64,000 nucleotides of DNA from assembly GCF_003002095.1 (NCBI RefSeq), contig NZ_PVZC01000001.1, positions 372,001 through 436,000 of the forward strand, written 5' to 3'. The number at the start of each line of letters is the position of its first letter. Positions within the stretch are counted from its first letter, which is position 1. The position numbers and the translations under genes were made by a program. The notes beneath the pieces are model-generated. The model made no database searches and had not been told where the DNA came from. It saw only the letters and a list, made by a program, of their open reading frames with translations. This DNA is from Allonocardiopsis opalescens (lineage in GTDB: Bacteria > Actinomycetota > Actinomycetes > Streptosporangiales > Streptosporangiaceae). Below, one piece after another: positions 1-15,636 of the stretch.

Positions 1-4541
<4,541 letters not shown>

Positions 4542-4585
4542 GGCGACCTGCCCCTCACATTGTCGGACCGGATGCGGTGAGGGAT

Positions 4586-7500
4586 CTAGGAGATCCCGAA
4601 CTCCCTGCTGATCAGGTCGATGAGCTGGTCGTCGGTGGCGTCCTCCAAGTCGCCGCCCGGCTCTGCCCCGGACTCGGACCCGGCCGGTGCGCTCTCCAGG
4701 CAGGCCAGCAGGGCGCGCAGCCGCTCCGCCAGCTCCGCGCGTGCGGGACCGTCCAGGACGCCGGCCGCCCGGCCGGTCACGGCCTCCTCCAGCCGGCGCA
4801 GCTCCGCCAGCGGGTCGGCCGGGTCCTGCGCGGCGGAGTCGGCCGCCAGCAGCTCGGCGAGGTGGCGCCCGAGGGCGACCGGGGAGGGGTGGTCGAAGAC
4901 GACCGTGCTCGGCAGGGCCAGCCCGGTCGCCGCGGCCAGCCGGTCGCGCAGCTGGATCGCGGTGAGGGAGTCGGCGCCGGCCGCCAGGAAGCCCTGCTCG
5001 GGGTGGACGGCGTCCGCCGATGCGTACCCGAGCAGGGCGGCCGTCTCGGTGCGTACCAGGGCGAGCAGCGCGGGCCCGCGCTCGGACTCGGGCAGGGCGG
5101 CCAGTCCGGCGCCCGGCGCGGCCGCCGCCGGAGCCTCGGGCGGCTCCGCAGCGAGCGGGTGGGCGCCCCGCGCGGGCTCCGGGGCGGTGCGCGGCGGCTC
5201 GGCGAGCCAGAAGCTCCGCCGCTGGAAGGGGTAGCCGGGCAGGTCCACCCGGCGGGCGCCGTGCTCGGTGAAGTAGGCGTCCCAGTCGACGGACGCGCCG
5301 TGGGCGTGCAGCCGTCCCAGGGCCGCGGCGAGGACGGCCCGCTCGGACCGGTCGCGGCGCAGCGCGGGCACGGCCAGCAGTTCGGCGTCGCCGGCCGAGC
5401 GCTCCCGCACCGCGGCCGTCAGCGCGCTGTCGGGGCCGATCTCCAGGAAGGCGGTGACGCCGGCCTCCTCGCGCAGCCACCGCACGCCCTCGCCGAAGCG
5501 CACCGGCTCGCGGGCGTGCTCGGCCCAGTGGTCCGGCGAGCCCAGCCGCTCCGCGCCGGCCGGGCGGCCGGTGAGGTTGGCGACCAGCGGCACGGCGGGC
5601 TCGGCGGCCCGCAGTGCCGCGGCGGCCCGGCGCAGCTCGCCGAGCACGGGGTCGACGTGCGCGGAATGGAAGGCGTGCGCGGTGCGCAGGACCGTGCTGC
5701 GCAGCCCCGGGTGCCGCGCCGCGAGCTCGGCGGCCAGGGCGTGCACAGCGTCGCGGTCGCCGGAGACGACGGTGGCGGCGGGGCCGTTGACGGCGGCCAC
5801 CGACACACCGGGGTACTCGGCGAGCCGCGCGGCGACCTGCTCGTGGGGCAGGCCGAGGGCGATCATCGCGCCGGTGGCGGGGAGGGCGTCCATCAGCCGG
5901 CCGCGGGCGGTGACGAGTGCGGCGGCGTCGGGGAGCGCCAGGGCGCCGGCGATGTGCGCGGCGGTGATCTCGCCGACGGAGTGCCCGATGACGTGGGTGG
6001 GGACGACCCCCCAGTGGCGGAGCAGCCGGGCCAGCGCGGTCTGGTGGGCGAAGAGGGCGGGCTGGGTGTAGGCGGTGCGGTGCACGAGCCGCGCGTCGGG
6101 GTGCTCGTCGGGGGCGTGCAGCACACCCAGCAGCGGCCGGTCCAGGTGCGGGTCCAGCTGGACGCACACCTCGTCCAGCGCGGCGGCGTAGACCGGGTGG
6201 GCGTCGTACAGCTCGCGGCCCATCCCCGGGCGCTGGCCGCCCTGGCCGGAGAACATGAAGGCCAGGCCGCCCGCCGCGTCCGGATCGGTGCGCACCAGGT
6301 CGGGATCGGCCGGCGTCAGGGCGTCCAGTCCGCTCAGCAGCTCGGCGCGGTCGCCGGCCACCAGGACGGCCTGGTGCGCCAGGCGGGCCCGCCCGGTGGC
6401 CTGCCCGTAGCCGATGTCGGCCGCGGTGTGGTCAGGCCGGGCCTCGGCGTGCAGCCGCAGCTGCCGCGCCTTGGCGGCCAGCGCCTGCGGGGTGCGGCCG
6501 GACAGCAGTACGGGGACCGGCCCGGGCGGGCCCCCCGCCGCGGCGGGGGCCGGCTCGGGCGCCTGCTCCAGGACGACGTGGGCGTTGGTGCCGCTGATGC
6601 CGAAGCCGGAGACGGCGGCGCGGCGGGGCCGGCCGGTGTCGGGCCAGGGGTGGGCGCGGTCCAGGAGGCGGACGCCGTCGTGCCAGTCGACGTGCGGGGT
6701 GGGGGCGTCGATGTGCAGGCTCGCCGGCAGGACGCCGTGCTGGAGCGCCAGCACGGTCTTGATGACGCCGCCCACCCCGGCCGCCGCCTGGGTGTGCCCG
6801 ACATTGGACTTCAGCGAGCCCAGGTAGAGCGGGTGGCCGGTGGGGCGCTCGGCGCCGTAGGTGGCGAGGATGGCCTGGGCCTCGATGGGGTCGCCCAGCC
6901 GGGTGCCGGTGCCGTGCGCCTCGACCGCGTCGACGTCGCCCGGGGTGAGCCCGGCGGTGTCGAGCGCGGCGCGGATGACGCGCTGCTGGGCGGGGCCGTT
7001 GGGCGCGGTCAGCCCGTTGGACGCGCCGTCCTGGTTCACCGCGCTGCCCCGGACCACCGCGAGGATCGGGTGGCCCTCGCGCTGGGCGTCGGAGAGCCGG
7101 CGCAGGACCAGCATGCCGACGCCCTCGGCCCAGCCGGCGCCGTCGGCGGCGGCGGCGAAGGGCTTGCAGCGGCCGTCTGGGGCCAGGCCGCGCTGCCGCC
7201 CGAAGACCACGAAGGGGTCGGGGGTCGCCATCACGGTGGCGCCGCCGGCCAGGGCGAGCGTGCACTCGCCGGCCCGCAGCGCCTGGCAGGCCAGGTGCAG
7301 GGCGACCAGCGAGGAGGAGCAGGCGGTGTCCAGGGTGACGGCCGGGCCCTCCAGGCCGAGCGCGTAGGCGATCCGGCCCGAGGCGACGCTGCCCGCGGTA
7401 CCGCTGCCGAAGTAGCCGGTCAGCTCGTCGGGCCGGCTCGTCGGGCCGGCGGCGTAGTCGTGGTACATCAGCCCCGTGTAGACCCCGGCGGGCGTCGCGG

Positions 7501-7951
7501 CGAGGGCGGCGGGGTCGATCCGGGCGTGTTCGAGCGCGTGGTAGGCGGTCTCCAGCAGCAGGCGCTGCTGGGGGTCCATGGCCAGGGCCTCGTGGGGGCT
7601 GATGCCGAAGAACTCGGGGTCGAAGCGGTCGGCGTCGTGCAGGAAGCCGCCCTCGCGCACGTAAGTGGTGCCCGGGTGGTCGGGGTCGGGATGGTGCAGG
7701 CCCTCCAGGTCCCAGCCCCGGTTGGCCGGGAACGGGCCGATGGCGTCGCGCTCCTCGATCAGCAGCCGCCACAGGTCCTCAGGGGTCTCCACCCCGCCGG
7801 GGAAGCGGCACGCCATCCCGACCACCGCGATGGGCTCGGCGGACCGGGCGGCCAGCTCCTCGGCCAGCTCCCGGTTCTGCCGCCGCAGCCGCTCCGCCTC
7901 CTTCAGCGAGGAGCGCAGCGCCTCGACCAGCCGTTCGCCGTCAGTCGTCAT
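4586..7951 (-). CDS. Single-module PKS, KS-AT-ACP without reductive domains
   Basis: A 1121-residue one-module synthase. The ATG at 7951 overlaps the TGA of the upstream gene as ATGA, so the two are translationally coupled. Residues 1-36 are an N-terminal docking helix of the [13 protein letters not shown] type, which matches the C-terminal tail of the upstream PKS. KS has Cys211 in TACSSS plus EAHGTGT and KSNVGH. AT has GHSVGE near residue 656 and HAFHS near 762, so malonyl-CoA is predicted. ACP follows directly, with the phosphopantetheine Ser near 994 (GADSLTA). The C-terminal tail ends in an acidic segment and [10 protein letters not shown], a class that normally docks to N-termini of the [11 protein letters not shown] type, as found in the next gene. 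With no KR, DH or ER, a beta-keto group should remain after this extension. The sequence is intact and nothing suggests a lost KR remnant. Confidence 0.93.
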   Translation of the reverse strand: MTTDGERLVEALRSSLKEAERLRRQNRELAEELAARSAEPIAVVGMACRFPGGVETPEDLWRLLIEERDAIGPFPANRGWDLEGLHHPDPDHPGTTYVREGGFLHDADRFDPEFFGISPHEALAMDPQQRLLLETAYHALEHARIDPAALAATPAGVYTGLMYHDYAAGPTSRPDELTGYFGSGTAGSVASGRIAYALGLEGPAVTLDTACSSSLVALHLACQALRAGECTLALAGGATVMATPDPFVVFGRQRGLAPDGRCKPFAAAADGAGWAEGVGMLVLRRLSDAQREGHPILAVVRGSAVNQDGASNGLTAPNGPAQQRVIRAALDTAGLTPGDVDAVEAHGTGTRLGDPIEAQAILATYGAERPTGHPLYLGSLKSNVGHTQAAAGVGGVIKTVLALQHGVLPASLHIDAPTPHVDWHDGVRLLDRAHPWPDTGRPRRAAVSGFGISGTNAHVVLEQAPEPAPAAAGGPPGPVPVLLSGRTPQALAAKARQLRLHAEARPDHTAADIGYGQATGRARLAHQAVLVAGDRAELLSGLDALTPADPDLVRTDPDAAGGLAFMFSGQGGQRPGMGRELYDAHPVYAAALDEVCVQLDPHLDRPLLGVLHAPDEHPDARLVHRTAYTQPALFAHQTALARLLRHWGVVPTHVIGHSVGEITAAHIAGALALPDAAALVTARGRLMDALPATGAMIALGLPHEQVAARLAEYPGVSVAAVNGPAATVVSGDRDAVHALAAELAARHPGLRSTVLRTAHAFHSAHVDPVLGELRRAAAALRAAEPAVPLVANLTGRPAGAERLGSPDHWAEHAREPVRFGEGVRWLREEAGVTAFLEIGPDSALTAAVRERSAGDAELLAVPALRRDRSERAVLAAALGRLHAHGASVDWDAYFTEHGARRVDLPGYPFQRRSFWLAEPPRTAPEPARGAHPLAAEPPEAPAAAAPGAGLAALPESERGPALLALVRTETAALLGYASADAVHPEQGFLAAGADSLTAIQLRDRLAAATGLALPSTVVFDHPSPVALGRHLAELLAADSAAQDPADPLAELRRLEEAVTGRAAGVLDGPARAELAERLRALLACLESAPAGSESGAEPGGDLEDATDDQLIDLISREFGIS

Positions 7952-10900
7952 CTCGGTCCTCCGGGGCCGGCCGGTCCGCCGGCGTCGTCTCCGCCCAGGG
8001 CCAGGTGGACGAGGGTGTCGACGTCCATCGCGTCGATCGAGTCGGAGAGGCCGCCCGCCGCGGCCGCGGGGGCGGTCGCGGGGCCGCGCCGCTCGGCCTC
8101 GCCGGCCGGCGCCGCCGCGGGCTCGGGCCGGAGCTCGCGGGCGAGCAGTTCCGCCACGGCCTGCGGGGTGGGCCGGTCGAACAGCAGTGTGGCGGGCAGC
8201 CGAAGCCCGGTGGCGCCGTTCAATCGATTGCGCAACTCGATGGCGGTGAGGGAATCGAAACCGATCTCGGTGAAGGGCCGCCGTGCCGCCACATCGCGCA
8301 CCGACGGGTGGCCGAGCACCGCGGCGGTGTGCTCGCGCACCAGTTCGAGCAGGCGCCGCTGAAGTTCGACCGGGTCGGCGGGCCGCTCGACCAGCGCCCG
8401 CCCCGCGCGCTCGGGCGGCGCCGCCGGTGCGGGGACCAGCCCGCGCAGCACGGCGGGCGGCTCCACGCCGCCGGTGCGCACCGACGCCGGGTCGATCCTG
8501 GCCGGGACGGCCAGGGCCAGGTCCTGGCGGAGCGCCGCGTCGAAGAGGGCGAGGCCGTCCTCGGCCGCCAGCGGCAGCAGGCCGCCGCGCGCCAGCCTGG
8601 CGCGGTCGGCGCCACCCAGGCGGGCCGCCATACCGTCCTCGGCCCAGGGGCCCCACGCCAGCGAGACGGCCGGCCGGCCGGACGCCCGGCGCCGGTGGGC
8701 CAGCGCGTCCAGGAAGGCGTTGGCCGCCGCGTAGTTGCCCTGGCCCGCGCTGCCCAGCACACCGGCGACCGAGGAGAACAGCACGAAGGCGGCCAGGTCC
8801 GCCCCGGCCGTCAGCTCGTCCAGGTGGACCGCGGCGTCGGCCTTCGCGCGCAGCACCCGGTCGGCGTGCTCGTCCGTCAGCGCGGTGAGGACGGCGTCGT
8901 CCACCACCCCGGCGGCGTGCACCACCGCGGTGAGCGGGTGCTCGGCGGGCACGCCCGCGAGCAGCGCGGCCAGCTCGGCGCGGTCGCCGAGATCGCAGGC
9001 GGCCAGGCTCGCCTCCGCGCCGAGAGCCGCCAGTTCGGCGGCGAACGCGGCCGCGCCCGGCGCCTGGGCGCCGCGGCGGCTCACCAGCAGCAGCCGCCGC
9101 ACGCCGTGTGCTCGGGCCAGGTGCTCGGCCAGCAGGCGGCCGAGGGCGCCGGTGCCGCCGGTGACCAGCACGGTGCCGTCCGGGTCCAGCACCGGAGCGG
9201 CGCCGCCGCCCCGCACCGGGCTCAGCCGGGGGACCCGCGCCCTCCCGTTCCTGAGCGCGAGCTGCGGCTCGCCGCCCGCCAGGGCCGAGGGCAGCGCGCG
9301 GGCCGAGGCGTCGGTGCCGTCCAGGTCGACCAGGCCGAAGCGGCCCGGATGCTCGGTCTGCGCGGTCCGCAGCAGGCCCCACACCGGCGCCGCCGCCGGA
9401 TCGGGCACCTCCTCGCCGGGCCCGGCCGCCACGGCGCCCCGGGTGGCCACCACCAGGCGTGTTCCGGCCGGCGCCGCCCCGAGGGCCCAGGACCGCACCA
9501 GGCCGAGCGCTTCGTGCAGGGTCGAGCGCACCGCGCCGGGCAGCGGCCCGTGCGCGCCGGCGACCGGCGCGATCACCACATCGGGGGCGGGGGCGCCGGC
9601 CGCCACGGCCGCGGCGAGCGCGGCGAGGGACGGGTGGCGGTCGGCGGGCGGCCCGCCGGGGCCGAACACGGCGGCGGCCGCCCGCCGCGGGCCCACGACC
9701 GCCAGGCGCACCGGCGCGGCACCGCCGGGCGCCGCGGCCTCCGGCCAGTCCAGCGCGTACAGGTCGCGCGCCCCCCGTGCCGCCGGGCGCAGCGCCAGTT
9801 CCGCCACGGACGCGATCGGCTCGCCGGCCGCGTCGCTCAGCAGGACCGAGACCGCGCCGGGCCCGGCCGGGGCGATCCGCACCCGGGCGCTGGCGGCGCC
9901 GGGCGCCCATATCCGCACGTCGGTCCAGGCGAAGGGCAGGACGACGCCGTCGTCGGCGGCGTCCCCGGCCAGCAGCAGGGCGTGCAGGGCGGCGTCCAGC
10001 AGGGCGGGGTGCAGGGAGAAGAGGCCGGCGCCCGCCCGCACCGGCTCGGGCAGCGCCACCTCGGCCAGGATCTCGGGGCCGCGCCGCCACAGCGCGCGCA
10101 GGCCCCTGAAGGCCGGGCCGTAGCGGTAGCCGAGGCGGGCCAGCCGCTCGTATCCGCCGGCCAGGTCGACGGCCGCGGCGTCCGGCGGCGGCCACGCCTG
10201 CTCGGCCGCCGTCTCGGCCGCGTCCGCGTCCGCGCCGGGCGCGAGCACCCCGGCGGCGTGCCGCGTCCAGGCGCCGGGATCGGTGTCGGAGGCGTCCTCG
10301 GGGCGGGAGTGGACGGTGAAGGCGCGGGCTCCGTCCGCCCCGGGCGCCGCGACCGCGATCTGCACGGCGGCCGCGCCGCCCGCGGGAAGGGTGAGCGGGG
10401 CGGCGAGGGTCAGCTCCGCCACCCTCGGGCAGCCGGTGCGGGCGCCGGCCGCGGCGGCCAGTTCGGCGAAGGCGGCGCCCGGCAGCAGCACCTCGCCCAG
10501 TACGGCGTGGTCGGCGAGCCAGCCGCCGGCCTGGGCGGAGAGCCGGCCGGTGAGCAGCAGCCCGCCGTCGGGGAGCGGGACGGAGACGCTCAGCAGCGGG
10601 TGGTCGGCGCCGCGCAGTCCGGCCGCGGCGAGATCGGTCGAGCGCGCCGGGGCGGCCCAGAAGCGGCGCCGCTGGAAGGGGTAGCCGGGCAGGTCGACGC
10701 GGCGGGCGCCGCGCCCGGCGAGCACGGCCGCCCAGTCCGGGTCGCGCCCGCCGGTGTGCAGCCGGGCGAGCGCCGCAGCGAGCGCGCCCGCCTCCGGCCG
10801 GCCGCGCCGCTGGGCGGCCACCACGGCGGCCTGGACGCCCTCGGGCAGGCAGGCGCCGACCATCGGGCTGAGCGCCGCGTCCGGCCCCACTTCCAGGAAG

Positions 10901-13900
10901 GTGCGCGCTCCGGCCGCGAGCAGGCCGGCCACCGCGTCGGCGAAGCGGACGGTGTTCCTGGCCTGGTCCACCCAGTACTCGGGCGTGGCCAGTTCGGCGC
11001 CGACCTCCCGCCCGGTCAGGGCGGAGACGACCGGGACCGACGGGCGGCCGGGCCGCAGGCCGCGCACCGCCGCGGCCAGCGGGTCGAGCACGGGGTCCAT
11101 GTGCGCGGAGTGGAAGGCGTGGCTGGTGCGCAGCGCCGTGGTCCGGTGCCCCTGCGCCTTGAGGGCGTCGGCCAGCGCGCGCACGGCCTCGCGGTCGCCG
11201 GAGACGACCGTGGCGGCCGGGCCGTTGACCGCCGCGACGGAGACGCCCGGGTGGGCGGCGAGGTGGGGGGCCAGGTCCTCGGGGGAGAGCGCGACGGCGG
11301 CCATCGCGCCGGTGGCGGGGAGGGCGTCCATCAGCCGGCCGCGGGCGGCGACCAGCGCGGCGGCGTCGGGGAGCGCCAGGGCGCCGGCGATGTGCGCGGC
11401 GGTGATCTCGCCGACGGAGTGCCCGACGAGCTGGTCGGGGGTGATCCCCCAGTGGCGGAGCAGGCTGACGAGCGCGGTCTGGTGGGCGAAGAGGGCGGGC
11501 TGGGTGTAGGCGGTGCGGTGCACGAGCCGCGCGTCGGGGTGCTCGTCGGGGGCGTGCATGATCGGGCGCAGCGGCCGGTCCAGGTGCGGATCGAGCTGCG
11601 CGCACACCTCGTCCAGCGCGGCGGCGTAGACCGGGTGGGCGTCGTACAGCTCGCGGCCCATGCCCGGGCGCTGGCTGCCCTGGCCGGAGAAGACGAAGGC
11701 CAGGCCGCCCGGCGGGTCCTGTTCGGTGCGCACCGCGGCCGGGTCGGACCCGCCCGCGGCCAGGGCGTCCAGCCCCCGCAGCAGTTCGGTGCGGTCCGCC
11801 GCCACCACCGCGGCCCGCTCCTGCAGCGCCGCCCGGGCGCCGCGGGCGAGCGCGAGGTCGGCGGGCCGGTGGTCCGGGTGGGCGCGCAGGTGCGCGGCCA
11901 GCCCGGCCGCCTGCGCGCGCAGGGCCGACGGGTCCTTGGCCGAGAGCGGGACCGGCACCGGCACCTGCGGCGCCTGCGGGTCCGCCGCGGCGGGTGGCTC
12001 CCGGTCGGCCTCGGGCGCCTGCTCCACGATGACGTGGGCGTTGGTGCCGCTGATGCCGAAGCCGGAGACGGCGGCGCGGCGGGGCCGGCCGGTGGCGGGC
12101 CAGGGGTGGGCGCGGTCCAGGAGGCGGACGCCGTCGTGCCAGTCGACGTGCGGGCTGGGCGCGTCGATGTGCAGGCTCGCCGGCAGGACGCCGTGCCGCA
12201 TCGCCTGCACCATCTTGATCACGCCGCCGACGCCCGCGGCGGCCTGGGTGTGCCCGACATTGGACTTCAGCGAGCCCAGGTACAGCGGCCGGCCGGCGGG
12301 CCGGTCGGCGCCGTAGGCGGCCAGGATGGCCTGGGCCTCGATGGGGTCGCCCAGCCGGGTGCCGGTGCCGTGCGCCTCCACGGCGTCGATGTCGCCGGGC
12401 ACGAGTCCGGCGCTGTCGAGCGCGGCGCGGATGACGCGCTGCTGGGCGGGGCCGTTGGGCGCGGTCAGCCCGTTGGAGGTGCCGTCCTGGTTGATGGCCG
12501 AGCCGGTCAGCAGCGCCAGCACCCGGTGCCCGTTGCGGCGCGCGTCCGACAGCCGCTCCAGCACCAGCATGCCGACGCCCTCGGCCCAGGAGGTGCCGTC
12601 GGCGGCGGCGGCGAAGGGCTTGCAGCGGCCGTCGGGGGCCAGGCCGCGCTGCCGGGCGAACTCCACGAAGATGCCGGGATTGGGCACCACGGTGACGCCG
12701 CCGGCCAGCGCCAGGCCGCACTCGCCGTCGCGCAGCGCCTGGCGGGCCAGGTGCATGGCGACCAGCGAGGAGGAGCAGGCCGTGTCCACCGAGACCGCGG
12801 GCCCCTCCGCGCCGAAGGCGTAGGCGATCCGCCCCGAGAGCACGCTGTTGTGGGTGCCGGTGAGGACGAAGCCCTGGAGTTCCGCGGGCGCCTCGTGCAG
12901 GCGCGGGCCGTAGTCGGTCGCCATCCCGCCGACGAACACCCCGGTGGGTGTCGCGGTGAGGGAGCCGGGGTCGATCCGGGCGTGTTCGAGCGCGTGGTAG
13001 GTGGTCTCCAGCAGCAGGCGCTGCTGGGGGTCCATCGCGAGGGCTTCGCGGGGGCTGATGCCGAAGAAGGCGTTGTCGAAGCGGTCGGCGTCGTGCAGGA
13101 AGCCGCCCTCGCGCACGTAGGTGGTGGCGGGGTGGTCGGGGTCGGGGTGGTGGAGCCGGTCGAGGTCCCAGCCGCGATTGGTGGGGAAGGGGGTGATGGC
13201 GTCGCGCTCCTCGATCAGCAGCCGCCACAGGTCCTCTGGGCTCGCCACTCCGCCGGGGAAGTGGCAGGCCATGCCCACCACGGCGACCGGCTCCTCGGCC
13301 ACGGCCCGGCGGGCCGGGACGGGCGCGGGAGCCGGGGCGCCGCCGAGCAGTTCGGTCCGCAGCAGCCGCGCCAGCGCGCCCGGCGTCGGATGGTCGAAGA
13401 CCATCGTGGCGCTGAGCCGCAGCCCGGTCGTCGCCCGCAGCCGGTTGCGCAGCTCCACCGAACCGGCCGAGTCGAGGCCCAGGTCCCGGAAGGCGCTGTC
13501 GGCGCCGAGTTCCCCGGCCGCGGCCTCACCGAGTACCGAGGCGAGGCCCGTCCGCACCAGTTCGACCAGCAGGCCGTCGGCCTCGGCCGGCGGCAGCGCC
13601 GCCAGCCGCTCGCGCAGCGCGTCGGCGGGCGAGGAGTCCGGCGAGGCGGCCGCCCCGGCGGCGGGGGCCGGCGCGGGAACCCGCACCGGCCGGGTCGCGC
13701 GGCCCGCGAAGGCGGACTCCCAGTCGACCGGGACGCCCTGGACGTGCGCGGCGGCCAGCGCGGTGAGGAACTGCTCGCCGCCCGCGCTCCGGCGCCGCAG
13801 CGTGCCCAGGGCGGTGGCGTCGCCCGCTGCCGTCGCCTCCGCGGTCTCCTCGACGGCCATGGTGAGGACGGGATGCGGGCTGACCTCGATGAACACCCGT

Positions 13901-15081
13901 TCGCCCGCGGCGAGCGCGGCGCGGGTCGCGTCGGCGAAGCGGACGGTGGACCGCAGATTGCGGGTCCAGTATCCGGCGTCGGCCGGCTCGTCGAGCAGGC
14001 CGCCCGCCAGTCCCGAGTAGTACGGCAGCAGCGGCCGGCGCGGCTCGACCGGGGCCAGTTCCGCCGCCAGCCGCTCGCGCAGCGCGTCGATGTGCGGGGA
14101 GTGCGCGGCGAGGCCGACCGGGATCACCCGCGCCGTCACCCCCTCGGCGGTCAGCGCCGCCACGGCCTCGGCGACGGCGCCGGCGTCGCCGGAGACGACC
14201 GACGAGCGCGGCCCGTTCACCGCCGCCAGCGAGATCCGGCCCGACCAGCGCTCCAGTACCGGCGCCAGCCGCTCGGGATCCAGCGCGACCATCGCCATGT
14301 CGCCGCGTCCGGCCAGGGTGGCCTGCGCCCTGCTCCACAGGGCGACCACCCGCGTCGCGTCGGCGAGGGAGAGCGCGCCGGAGACGTAGGCCGCCGCGAC
14401 CTCGCCCAGGCTGTGGCCGAGCACGGCGCGCGGCCGGACCCCGCTCGCCTCCCAGAGCGCCGCCAGCCCGACCATGACCGCGAACAGCGCCGGCTGCACC
14501 ACATCGGCCCGCTCCAGCGCGGGCGAGCCGGGGGCGCCGCGCAGCAGCTCCGTGAGCGACCAGTCGGCGTAGGGGGCCAGCTCCCGCTCACACGCGGCGA
14601 TCGCGGCGGCGTAGACGGGGGAGGAGTCGAGCAGGTCGGCCGCCATCCGGGGCCACTGCGAGCCCTGCCCGGGGAAGACGAACACCGCCCCGGGCGCGGT
14701 GCCGGCGCGGCCGCGCAGGATGTGGGCGGCGTCGCGCCCCTCGGCCAGCGCGGAGAGCCCGTCCAGGAGGCCGGCGCGGTCGGCCGCCGGCACCACGGCG
14801 CGGTGCGCGCGGCCGTCGTCGGCGGAGGTGACCGCGTGGGCGGTGTCGGCCACCGCGGCCGGCGGGCCGCCGGCCGCGGTGGCAATGTGCTCGCGCAGCC
14901 GCCCGGCGCGCTCCCGCAGCTCGCCGGGGCTCGCGCCCGACAGCACGCACGGCACCACCCCGGGGAGCGACGGGCCGCCCCAGGCGGGGAGGGCGCGGAT
15001 GATCGAGGACAGCGGGGTCAGGGCGGTCGGAGCGTCGCCGGCGGGCGGGACGGAATCCGCCCGCACGTCATTCCCTCGCAC
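7948..15081 (-). CDS. PKS with loading module AT-ACP and extension module KS-AT-DH-KR-ACP
   Basis: A 2377-residue synthase and the only loading module in the window. The GTG start at 15081 follows AGGAGAG. The loading AT (about 50-440) has GHSLGE with Ser224. Its specificity motif is LAAHS (324-328), neither YASH nor HAFH, so the starter choice is not standard malonyl or methylmalonyl. The loading ACP Ser is 538. Module 1: KS Cys769; AT with GHSVGE near 1220 and HAFHS near 1320 (malonyl); DH with [10 protein letters not shown] near 1524 plus YGPAF and [12 protein letters not shown] with GGTGALG near 1976, VDD (B-type signature) and FSS...YAAAN ending near 2114; ACP Ser near 2277. A trans double bond is expected. 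The C-terminal tail ([15 protein letters not shown]) is a docking type that pairs with the next gene. In characterised beta-amino-acid macrolactam systems the loading carrier is charged by a separate VinK-type enzyme, so what this loading AT does is open. Confidence 0.92.
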   Translation of the reverse strand: MRGNDVRADSVPPAGDAPTALTPLSSIIRALPAWGGPSLPGVVPCVLSGASPGELRERAGRLREHIATAAGGPPAAVADTAHAVTSADDGRAHRAVVPAADRAGLLDGLSALAEGRDAAHILRGRAGTAPGAVFVFPGQGSQWPRMAADLLDSSPVYAAAIAACERELAPYADWSLTELLRGAPGSPALERADVVQPALFAVMVGLAALWEASGVRPRAVLGHSLGEVAAAYVSGALSLADATRVVALWSRAQATLAGRGDMAMVALDPERLAPVLERWSGRISLAAVNGPRSSVVSGDAGAVAEAVAALTAEGVTARVIPVGLAAHSPHIDALRERLAAELAPVEPRRPLLPYYSGLAGGLLDEPADAGYWTRNLRSTVRFADATRAALAAGERVFIEVSPHPVLTMAVEETAEATAAGDATALGTLRRRSAGGEQFLTALAAAHVQGVPVDWESAFAGRATRPVRVPAPAPAAGAAASPDSSPADALRERLAALPPAEADGLLVELVRTGLASVLGEAAAGELGADSAFRDLGLDSAGSVELRNRLRATTGLRLSATMVFDHPTPGALARLLRTELLGGAPAPAPVPARRAVAEEPVAVVGMACHFPGGVASPEDLWRLLIEERDAITPFPTNRGWDLDRLHHPDPDHPATTYVREGGFLHDADRFDNAFFGISPREALAMDPQQRLLLETTYHALEHARIDPGSLTATPTGVFVGGMATDYGPRLHEAPAELQGFVLTGTHNSVLSGRIAYAFGAEGPAVSVDTACSSSLVAMHLARQALRDGECGLALAGGVTVVPNPGIFVEFARQRGLAPDGRCKPFAAAADGTSWAEGVGMLVLERLSDARRNGHRVLALLTGSAINQDGTSNGLTAPNGPAQQRVIRAALDSAGLVPGDIDAVEAHGTGTRLGDPIEAQAILAAYGADRPAGRPLYLGSLKSNVGHTQAAAGVGGVIKMVQAMRHGVLPASLHIDAPSPHVDWHDGVRLLDRAHPWPATGRPRRAAVSGFGISGTNAHVIVEQAPEADREPPAAADPQAPQVPVPVPLSAKDPSALRAQAAGLAAHLRAHPDHRPADLALARGARAALQERAAVVAADRTELLRGLDALAAGGSDPAAVRTEQDPPGGLAFVFSGQGSQRPGMGRELYDAHPVYAAALDEVCAQLDPHLDRPLRPIMHAPDEHPDARLVHRTAYTQPALFAHQTALVSLLRHWGITPDQLVGHSVGEITAAHIAGALALPDAAALVAARGRLMDALPATGAMAAVALSPEDLAPHLAAHPGVSVAAVNGPAATVVSGDREAVRALADALKAQGHRTTALRTSHAFHSAHMDPVLDPLAAAVRGLRPGRPSVPVVSALTGREVGAELATPEYWVDQARNTVRFADAVAGLLAAGARTFLEVGPDAALSPMVGACLPEGVQAAVVAAQRRGRPEAGALAAALARLHTGGRDPDWAAVLAGRGARRVDLPGYPFQRRRFWAAPARSTDLAAAGLRGADHPLLSVSVPLPDGGLLLTGRLSAQAGGWLADHAVLGEVLLPGAAFAELAAAAGARTGCPRVAELTLAAPLTLPAGGAAAVQIAVAAPGADGARAFTVHSRPEDASDTDPGAWTRHAAGVLAPGADADAAETAAEQAWPPPDAAAVDLAGGYERLARLGYRYGPAFRGLRALWRRGPEILAEVALPEPVRAGAGLFSLHPALLDAALHALLLAGDAADDGVVLPFAWTDVRIWAPGAASARVRIAPAGPGAVSVLLSDAAGEPIASVAELALRPAARGARDLYALDWPEAAAPGGAAPVRLAVVGPRRAAAAVFGPGGPPADRHPSLAALAAAVAAGAPAPDVVIAPVAGAHGPLPGAVRSTLHEALGLVRSWALGAAPAGTRLVVATRGAVAAGPGEEVPDPAAAPVWGLLRTAQTEHPGRFGLVDLDGTDASARALPSALAGGEPQLALRNGRARVPRLSPVRGGGAAPVLDPDGTVLVTGGTGALGRLLAEHLARAHGVRRLLLVSRRGAQAPGAAAFAAELAALGAEASLAACDLGDRAELAALLAGVPAEHPLTAVVHAAGVVDDAVLTALTDEHADRVLRAKADAAVHLDELTAGADLAAFVLFSSVAGVLGSAGQGNYAAANAFLDALAHRRRASGRPAVSLAWGPWAEDGMAARLGGADRARLARGGLLPLAAEDGLALFDAALRQDLALAVPARIDPASVRTGGVEPPAVLRGLVPAPAAPPERAGRALVERPADPVELQRRLLELVREHTAAVLGHPSVRDVAARRPFTEIGFDSLTAIELRNRLNGATGLRLPATLLFDRPTPQAVAELLARELRPEPAAAPAGEAERRGPATAPAAAAGGLSDSIDAMDVDTLVHLALGGDDAGGPAGPGGPR

Positions 15082-15395
15082 AAGCTCTCCTGGCTCTACC
15101 TCATGGCGCGGCGCTACCCGTGGGGCGCGGATGCCGGATCTGCCGTGAACGTCGATCGGTGCGCGGCATACCGGAAGCCGGGATCGGGACGGCGGCGCCG
15201 GTACGCAGGAGCACCGGGCGGGCTCACCCCGAGCGCGGAGTCCGGCCGGTGGCGGCCCGCGTGGCCGGACTGCGAAGAGGTCGCGGAAGGGCGAAGGGAA
15301 GGGGGAGGCGGCTGCTCCCGATGCCTTGCATGCTGTGTCCAGGATCTGGTCGGAGGGTCACTGGCCGGGCGACGACATCAGGAGACGGCATACTC

Positions 15396-15409
15396 GTAAC
15401 ATTAGTTAC
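15396..15409. promoter_or_regulatory. Palindromic candidate operator GTAAC-N4-GTTAC
   Basis: A perfect 5-bp inverted repeat around ATTA lies in the AT-rich patch about 315 bp upstream of the left PKS start. The shape suits a dimeric repressor such as a TetR-family protein. The assignment rests on symmetry and position only; no such regulator gene is visible in the window. Confidence 0.3.
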
Positions 15410-15557
15410 ATAAGGGCATATGTGTGACTGATGGGAACGATCATCCCGAATAGTCTAACTCCACCGGGTGAAAGCAGCAAGATCCTGCATTTTTGCGCAC
15501 TCTCCGCAATCAATACGGTCGTGCGTATGGCGCACAAATTCGCGTTTTAAAAGCGTA

Positions 15558-15591
15558 TGGCCCCGAAGTGCGCTCCGGCACTTCGGGGCCA
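15558..15591 (-). terminator. Intrinsic terminator after the flavoprotein gene
   Basis: Perfect 14-bp stem (15558-15571 against 15578-15591) with a 6-nt loop. Read on the minus strand it is followed by TACGCTTTT, a short U tract. It sits 46 bp beyond the stop codon of the flavoprotein gene and should end the conservon-flavoprotein transcript before the left PKS operon. Confidence 0.7.
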
Positions 15592-15636
15592 TCCCAATTA
15601 CTCTCCGTCGCCGCGCGCCCGCGCGCCGCGGCGGCC

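Larger units (their letters stand above)
15082..15636. promoter_or_regulatory. Intergenic region upstream of the left PKS operon
   Basis: No convincing gene. The left part (15082-15360) is GC-rich leader. The part from about 15385 to 15560 is conspicuously AT-rich for this genome and probably carries the minus-strand promoter of the PKS operon. It includes an inverted repeat at 15396-15409 and, at its right end, the terminator hairpin of the flavoprotein gene. I do not find the TAGGGGT promoter motif seen elsewhere in the window. Confidence 0.5.

Noticed and set aside
8005-15399. Very long open frame on the plus strand opposite the loading-module PKS
   Set aside because: It is the antisense shadow of a high-GC PKS gene: low-complexity Arg/Gly/Ala/Pro/Gln product, no domain, no ribosome site.
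15120-15413. Possible small gene upstream of the left PKS operon
   Set aside because: Arg/Gly-rich product without a recognisable fold, poor ribosome site, and it would occupy the promoter region.
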